Assembly: GCF_002217435.1 (NCBI RefSeq)
Contig: NZ_MUHF01000021.1
Coordinates: 313,794 to 349,816 of the forward strand
Source: Flavobacterium reichenbachii
Lineage (GTDB): Bacteria > Bacteroidota > Bacteroidia > Flavobacteriales > Flavobacteriaceae
Length of the DNA stretch: 36,023 nucleotides
Direction of reading: 5' to 3'
Position numbers and translations under genes: made by a program. Below the pieces are notes generated by a model. That model was given only the letters and a program-made list of their open reading frames with translations. It had not been told where the DNA came from and did not search any database. Positions 31,807 to 36,023 of the stretch are shown here, piece after piece; positions within the stretch are counted from its first letter, which is position 1, and each line of letters starts with the position of its first letter.

Positions 31807-31822
31807 TTTATCCGTATTTTTG
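31792..31822 (+). promoter_or_regulatory. promoter for acyl-CoA reductase
   Basis: TTG (31792-31794) and TATTTTTG (31815-31822) are 20 bp apart, an ideal Bacteroidota pair. ATG 31861 follows 38 bases after the box. Confidence 0.75.
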
Positions 31823-31860
31823 TGCAAAATTACAATCAAAACAATTCATAAGCAAACATT

Positions 31861-32928
31861 ATGACATTAGAAACAAAAAAAAGTGTTTTTGTTGAATTAG
31901 GAAAATTTTTAAGTCAGTTTTCTGAAGGCACGTCTGCAAAAAAATCTGACGTTTTATATAATGATATCTTTTTTGATGATTTCGAAAATCTTATCCATTT
32001 ATCGCAGTCGCATAACGGCTGGTACACACCCGAACAAGTTTATTTTTCGATACAATCCTGGGCAGAAGCCCTGACAGAAGAGAATTTAAACAAATGGCTT
32101 TCTGCTTATACTATTGATCAAAATGACAATAATTCAAAAAACGTTGCTTTAATCTTAGCAGGAAATATTCCGCTGGTTGGATTTCATGATTTTTTGTCTG
32201 TTTTAATCACAGGAAACAAAGCTTTAATTAAAACTTCTTCAAACGATCAGCATTTACTGCCATTTTTGGCGAAGTACTTAATTGCTGTTGATGAGGATTT
32301 AAAAGATAAAATCACTTTTGTAGAAGGAAAACTCGAAAATTTTGATGCTGTAATTGCAACAGGAAGCAACAATACTTCTCGTTATTTTGAATATTATTTT
32401 AAAGACAAACCTTCGATCATTAGAAAAAACAGAAATTCGGCCGCCGTTTTAGACGGAAGCGAGACCAAAGAACAACTGGAGGATTTGGGCGAAGATATTT
32501 TTAGATATTTTGGTTTAGGATGTCGCAATGTTTCTAAAATTTTCGTACCAAGCGGCTATACTTTTGATACACTTTTTGAAGCAATTTTTAAGTATCAGGA
32601 TGTTATTCACTACGAAAAATACGCTAATAATTACGACTATAACAAAGCTGTATTTTTGATGAGCAATTTTAAATTACTGGATAACGGATTTTTGACTTTG
32701 AAACAAGATACCAGCTACGCCTCTCCTATTTCGAGTGTTTTTTATGAATTTTATGAAAATATAGACGAATTGCAAACACGTCTTGAAGCTGATTCAGAAC
32801 AAATTCAATGCATTGTAAGCAACGGTTTAATTAAAAACAGTACTGCTTTCGGAGAAACGCAAAAACCTCAATTGTGGGATTATGCAGATAATGTAGATAC
32901 TATAACGTTTTTGTTAACAACAAAGTAA
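31861..32928 (+). CDS. acyl-CoA reductase (LuxC-like aldehyde dehydrogenase fold)
   Basis: This 355-residue enzyme is expected to reduce an acyl-CoA or acyl carrier thioester to an aldehyde using NAD(P)H. The nucleotide-binding area holds ALILAGNIPLVGFHD (about 96-110). SNDQHLLPFL and ATGSNNTSRYFEYYF follow, then the catalytic Cys221 in YFGLGCRNVSKIF. It is shorter than LuxC of luminous bacteria (about 480), as is usual in Bacteroidota, and no luxD or luxE lies nearby, so it is not a light-producing system. It precedes serC, and I recall this reductase-serC-serA order in relatives. The physiological substrate is unknown. Confidence 0.87.
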   Translation: MTLETKKSVFVELGKFLSQFSEGTSAKKSDVLYNDIFFDDFENLIHLSQSHNGWYTPEQVYFSIQSWAEALTEENLNKWLSAYTIDQNDNNSKNVALILAGNIPLVGFHDFLSVLITGNKALIKTSSNDQHLLPFLAKYLIAVDEDLKDKITFVEGKLENFDAVIATGSNNTSRYFEYYFKDKPSIIRKNRNSAAVLDGSETKEQLEDLGEDIFRYFGLGCRNVSKIFVPSGYTFDTLFEAIFKYQDVIHYEKYANNYDYNKAVFLMSNFKLLDNGFLTLKQDTSYASPISSVFYEFYENIDELQTRLEADSEQIQCIVSNGLIKNSTAFGETQKPQLWDYADNVDTITFLLTTK

Positions 32929-33021
32929 AAAAATGTTCAATTATTTCGAATAATTTATCGCTTTTTCAGCTCCTATTGCCGAAATTTGCGTCTTTAAAAT
33001 TTTCGACTATTAACAACAACC

Positions 33022-34092
33022 ATGAAAAAACACAACTACAGCGCAGGACCAAGTATTTTACCTCAGGAAGTTTTTGAGAAGGCATCACAAGCAGTATTAA
33101 ATTTTAACAATTCTGGATTATCTATTCTGGAAATCTCGCACAGAAGTAAAGATTTTGTTGCGGTTATGGACGAAGCTCGTTCACTGGCTCTAGAATTACT
33201 AGGACTTGAAGGAAAAGGATATCAGGCTTTATTTTTACAAGGCGGTGCAAGTACAGCATTCTTAATGGCTCCGTATAACTTAATGAAAGAAAACGGAAAA
33301 GCCGCTTATTTAGACTCGGGAACCTGGGCAACAGCTGCAATAAAAGAAGCTAAATTGTTTGGAGAAACTGTTGTCGTAGCCTCTTCAAAAGAAGAAAATT
33401 ACAATCATATTCCAAAAGGATACACAATACCAAGTGATGCAGATTATTTTCACTGCACCAGTAACAATACTATTTTTGGAACTCAAATAAAAGATTTTCC
33501 TGCAACTAATGTTCCTGTTGTATGCGATATGAGTTCTGATATTTTTTCACGTCAATTGGATTTCTCAAAATTTGATTTAATTTATGCCGGTGCTCAAAAA
33601 AATATGGGACCTGCAGGAACTACTTTAGTGGTGGTTAAAGAAGAAATTTTAGAGAAAAACGGAAGAACAATTCCAAGTATGTTAGATTATGCTAAACATA
33701 TCAAAGCAGAAAGTATGTACAATACACCTTCTGTTTTTGCAGTTTATGTTTCGTTATTGACTTTACAATGGATTAAAGCAAAAGGCGGTGTTGAAGCTGT
33801 TGAAAAATTAAACGATGCAAAAGCTGCACTTCTTTATGCTGAAATAGACAGAAACCCATTATTTAAGGGAGCAGCAGTGGTAGAAGATCGTTCTAAAATG
33901 AATGTTACTTTCTTATTGAACAATCCAGATCACGCAGCAGCTTTTGATGCTTTATGGAAAGAAGCTGGAATCTCAGGATTGCCAGGACACCGTTCTGTGG
34001 GCGGTTACAGAGCTTCTATTTATAACGCCATGCCGATCGAAAGTGTTCAGGTTTTAGTTGATGTAATGAAAGCTTTGGAAAGTAAAGTTTAA
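33022..34092 (+). CDS. serC: phosphoserine aminotransferase
   Basis: SerC converts 3-phosphohydroxypyruvate and glutamate to phosphoserine and 2-oxoglutarate; it can also serve in pyridoxal phosphate synthesis. The N-terminus YSAGPSILP and HRS (about residues 6-13 and 40-42) are signature segments. LFLQGGASTAF binds the PLP phosphate, and Lys193 in YAGAQKNMGPAG forms the Schiff base. Length (356) is standard. The gene begins about 35 bases after a GAAATTTG sequence that resembles a weak -7 box. It precedes serA, so steps one and two of serine synthesis are encoded together but separated by 243 bases with repeats. Confidence 0.96.
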   Translation: MKKHNYSAGPSILPQEVFEKASQAVLNFNNSGLSILEISHRSKDFVAVMDEARSLALELLGLEGKGYQALFLQGGASTAFLMAPYNLMKENGKAAYLDSGTWATAAIKEAKLFGETVVVASSKEENYNHIPKGYTIPSDADYFHCTSNNTIFGTQIKDFPATNVPVVCDMSSDIFSRQLDFSKFDLIYAGAQKNMGPAGTTLVVVKEEILEKNGRTIPSMLDYAKHIKAESMYNTPSVFAVYVSLLTLQWIKAKGGVEAVEKLNDAKAALLYAEIDRNPLFKGAAVVEDRSKMNVTFLLNNPDHAAAFDALWKEAGISGLPGHRSVGGYRASIYNAMPIESVQVLVDVMKALESKV

Positions 34093-34104
34093 TCGTTTTT
34101 TTCG

Positions 34105-34137
34105 GTTAATCGTTAATTTGGTTAATTGTTTAATCGA
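34105..34137 (+). repeat. GGTTAATC-type octamer array, left arm
   Basis: Units GGTTAATC, GTTAATTT, GGTTAATT and GTTTAATC are adjacent. The segment 34293-34325 is its inverted partner (25 of 33 positions identical by my count). Confidence 0.65.
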
Positions 34138-34179
34138 AATATCTGTTTACACAAAAATATCAATTGAATATAGGATTTT

Positions 34180-34256
34180 TAGCCCCGATAGAAGTGGAAA
34201 TCCTTTTGTGCCGGGGTTCGGCACAAAAGATTGTAACGAATAGCGGGATTAGCTCC
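34180..34256 (+). repeat. structured intergenic element, copy C
   Basis: A perfect 11-bp stem joins 34203-34213 with 34219-34229 around a 5-nt loop. An outer helix joins AGC-CCCG (34181-34187) with CGGG (34244-34247) and GCT (34252-34254), leaving ATTA bulged. The same outline occurs at 6115-6195. It might be an untranslated RNA element or a mobile repeat; it has no T-run like a terminator. Confidence 0.8.
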
Positions 34257-34292
34257 TAAAACAAAAAAGTAAAATTATAATAGCTGGTTCAT

Positions 34293-34325
34293 CGATTAAA
34301 CAAATAAACGATTTACCAAATAAAC
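34293..34325 (-). repeat. GGTTAATC-type octamer array, right arm (inverted)
   Basis: On the minus strand it reads GTTTATTT, GGTAAATC, GTTTATTT, GTTTAATC. With 34105-34137 it brackets the structured element. Confidence 0.65.
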
Positions 34326-34335
34326 AAAATACACA

Positions 34336-35286
34336 ATGAAAGTATTAGCCAATGACGGAATTTCTAAAAGTGGAATTCTAGCCTTAGAAAAAGGCGGATT
34401 TGAAGTTATAACTACAAAAGTAGCTCAGGAACAAGTAGCAAACTTTATAAATGAAAATAATGTAAGCGTAATTTTAGTACGCAGCGCGACTAAAGTTCGT
34501 AAAGATATTATTGATGCCTGCCCTGGTATTAAAATCATCGGACGCGGTGGTGTTGGTATGGATAATATCGATGTTGATTACGCAAAAAGCAAAGGAATAC
34601 ATGTAATTAATACTCCGGCTTCATCATCAGAATCTGTTGCTGAATTGGTGTTTGGACACTTATTTTCTGGTGTTCGCTTTTTACATGATTCTAACAGAAA
34701 TATGCCTCTTGAAGGAGATTCAAACTTTGACGGCTTGAAAAAAGCTTACGCAAACGGAACTGAATTAAGAGGAAAAACTCTTGGAATTGTTGGTATCGGA
34801 CGTATTGGTCAGGCTACTGCAAAAATGGCACTTGGTTTAGGAATGAAAGTTATTGCAGCAGACAGTTTTATTCCGAAAGTTGATGTAAAAGTTGAGTTTT
34901 TCGACGGACAATCTATTACAACTACAATTGTTTCTCAATCTTTAGAATCTTTGTTTAAAGAAGCAGATTTCATCACATTGCACGTTCCTGCTCAGGATGG
35001 TTACATCATCGGAGAGAAAGAATTAGCAATCATGAAAGACGGTGTTGGAATTGTAAACTGTGCTCGTGGTGGTGTTATTGATGAAGTAGCTTTGGTAAAA
35101 GCTTTAGATTCTGGAAAAGTTGCTTTTGCAGGTTTAGATGTTTTCGAAAGCGAACCAAAACCAGAAATGGCAATTTTAATGCACACTAAAATCTCTTTGA
35201 CGCCGCACATTGGAGCTGCAACCGGAGAAGCACAAGACAGAATTGGAACTGAATTAGCATCACAAATTATTACTTTGCTGAGCTAA
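34336..35286 (+). CDS. serA: D-3-phosphoglycerate dehydrogenase (short form)
   Basis: SerA oxidises 3-phosphoglycerate to 3-phosphohydroxypyruvate with NAD+, the first step of serine synthesis. The Rossmann loop is GIGRIGQA (about residues 153-160). Catalytic residues are R244 (NCARGGV), E273 (FESEP) and H291 (TPHIGAA), all present. At 316 residues it lacks the ACT domain that gives E. coli SerA its serine feedback, so allosteric control by that route is absent. Other D-2-hydroxyacid dehydrogenases share these motifs, but its place after serC supports SerA. A strong terminator follows. Confidence 0.9.
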   Translation: MKVLANDGISKSGILALEKGGFEVITTKVAQEQVANFINENNVSVILVRSATKVRKDIIDACPGIKIIGRGGVGMDNIDVDYAKSKGIHVINTPASSSESVAELVFGHLFSGVRFLHDSNRNMPLEGDSNFDGLKKAYANGTELRGKTLGIVGIGRIGQATAKMALGLGMKVIAADSFIPKVDVKVEFFDGQSITTTIVSQSLESLFKEADFITLHVPAQDGYIIGEKELAIMKDGVGIVNCARGGVIDEVALVKALDSGKVAFAGLDVFESEPKPEMAILMHTKISLTPHIGAATGEAQDRIGTELASQIITLLS

Positions 35287-35312
35287 GCAATCAAAAAATA
35301 GATTAACTTTAG

Positions 35313-35350
35313 AGGGATTTATTACGAATTTGTAATAAATCCCTTTCTTT
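35313..35350 (+). terminator. rho-independent terminator after serA
   Basis: AGGGATTTATTAC (35313-35325) pairs perfectly with GTAATAAATCCCT (35332-35344) around a 6-nt loop; a T-rich tract follows. Confidence 0.9.
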
Positions 35351-35356
35351 TTTATT

Positions 35357-35364
35357 TATTTTTG
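35357..35364 (+). promoter_or_regulatory. -7 box upstream of the DUF937-like gene
   Basis: TATTTTTG fits TAnnTTTG and lies 24 bases before ATG 35389. The nearest TTG (35330-35332) is inside the serA terminator, 24 bp away, so the promoter and terminator may overlap. Confidence 0.45.
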
Positions 35365-35388
35365 TTGTTTAATTATAAACTATAAATC

Positions 35389-35952
35389 ATGTTTGAGCAA
35401 TTAACACAATTAGTACAACAGTACGGAAACTCGGCTGTTGTAAATAATAATGCCGTTCCTAACGAGCATAATGAGGGCGTGATAAACGAAGCGAATAGTA
35501 CAATTTTTTCGGGATTAAAAAAGATTGCTTCAGAAGGCGGTGCAGAACAATTGGCAGGCTTATTTAGCGGAAATTCTCCAATAGACAACTCTAATCCTGT
35601 TGTACAGCAGATTACACAGCAATTACAAGGAAATCTTGGCGAAAAATTTGGATTAAGCAGTGAAGCTTCCTCCGGAGTTGCCTCTGGTATGATTCCTCAG
35701 ATATTAAATTCTTTGGTTAACAAAGCTAAAGACCCAAATGACAGCAGTTTTCAGATTTCAGATATTATCAATTCCATTTCTGGAAACAGTGGACAAGCAT
35801 CGGGAATTATGGACACAATCTCTAAATACGGAATGCAGTTTGGCCTGGACCAAAACGGTGACGGAAAAGTTGACGTGGCAGACGTACTTGTAGTAACAAA
35901 AAGTAAAGGAGGAATTTCTGGATTTATCGGGAAATTGTTTGGAAGTAAGTAA
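35389..35952 (+). CDS. DUF937-like protein with a C-terminal EF-hand loop
   Basis: This 187-residue protein has no signal peptide or membrane helix. It is rich in Asn, Ser and Gly, and shows repeated amphipathic helices (FSGLKKIASEGGAEQLAGLF, VVQQITQQLQGNLGEKFG) typical of DUF937. Residues 154-165 (DQNGDGKVDVAD) are a textbook EF-hand calcium loop with ligands D154, N156, D158, D162 and D165. A Gly-rich tail follows (SKGGISGFIGKLFGSK). The role is unknown. It is the last gene in the window, and an octamer repeat begins three bases after its stop codon. Confidence 0.82.
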   Translation: MFEQLTQLVQQYGNSAVVNNNAVPNEHNEGVINEANSTIFSGLKKIASEGGAEQLAGLFSGNSPIDNSNPVVQQITQQLQGNLGEKFGLSSEASSGVASGMIPQILNSLVNKAKDPNDSSFQISDIINSISGNSGQASGIMDTISKYGMQFGLDQNGDGKVDVADVLVVTKSKGGISGFIGKLFGSK

Positions 35953-35955
35953 AAT

Positions 35956-36003
35956 GTTCTGAGGTTCTGAGGTTCTGAGGTTCTGAGGTTCTGAGGTTCT
36001 GAG
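35956..36003 (+). repeat. perfect octamer tandem array, six copies of GTTCTGAG
   Basis: Six identical units with no interruption cover 48 bases. The unit is a phase of TCTGAGGT, the same family as the degenerate arrays at 298-329 and 397-436. Because the copies are perfect, it is probably young or actively changing in copy number. Confidence 0.95.
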
Positions 36004-36023
36004 TAAAATATTAAAAGCTGTTT

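Noticed and set aside
31861..32928. Part of a bioluminescence (lux) operon
   Set aside because: Only a LuxC-like reductase is present; luxA, B, D and E are absent and the next genes are serC and serA.
34180..34256. Simple rho-independent terminator for serC
   Set aside because: The stem is followed by GATTGTAACG and not by a T-run, and the flanking blocks recur at 6115-6195.
35956..36003. Possible CRISPR array
   Set aside because: The units are 8 bp and directly joined, with no spacers and no cas genes.

Overview
The window looks like chromosome of a Flavobacterium-like member of the Bacteroidota. The DNA is AT-rich, start codons follow A-rich stretches instead of Shine-Dalgarno sites, and several genes have the Bacteroidota promoter -7 box TAnnTTTG. 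The protein set fits too: a TonB-dependent receptor with an N-terminal carboxypeptidase-D-like repeat, many small lipoproteins, a ParC/ParE pair of Bacteroidota type, and a cytochrome c peroxidase lipoprotein. I see no rRNA, tRNA, CRISPR array, phage gene or intact insertion sequence. This is mainly an ordinary core-genome segment.

Layout. 1-6.6 kb holds small genes: a membrane protein, a THUMP-domain RNA methyltransferase divergent from a second methyltransferase, a ZIP metal transporter, MurQ, a DUF6095-like protein, a pentapeptide-repeat protein, a DinB-like protein with a coupled 60-residue membrane peptide, and a lipoprotein. 6.7-9.3 kb holds a cNMP/CBS/DUF294 regulator next to a DEDDh exonuclease. 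9.4-12.8 kb holds a secreted PhoX-like lipoprotein followed by an imelysin-like/di-haem peroxidase fusion. 12.9-13.6 kb is a decayed C-terminal piece of a Clp-type AAA+ ATPase. 13.65-25.7 kb is entirely minus strand: parE-lipoprotein-parC, pncB, an FMN reductase plus a transglutaminase-like protein, a YihY membrane protein, a TIGR02117 protein with a lipoprotein, and ychF. 26-30.8 kb has a TonB-dependent receptor, a methyltransferase and a convergent carboxypeptidase-D-like surface protein. 30.9-36 kb has ferredoxin plus a membrane protein, divergent from acyl-CoA reductase, then serC, serA and a DUF937-like EF-hand protein.

The least explained material is between genes. Three copies (two clear, one more divergent and on the opposite strand) of a structured ~50-80 nt element occur near 3.3, 6.1 and 34.2 kb. 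Their sequences differ, but the differences compensate in an outer stem. Many other gaps are filled by degenerate tandem arrays with a period near 8 bp, including a perfect six-copy octamer at the right edge whose degenerate relatives lie at the left edge. Other points of note are a 15-bp interrupted inverted repeat over a candidate ychF promoter, a palindrome over the FMN reductase promoter, and the Clp/TssH-like fossil.

All assignments come from reading the sequence and remembered family features; no database search was run.
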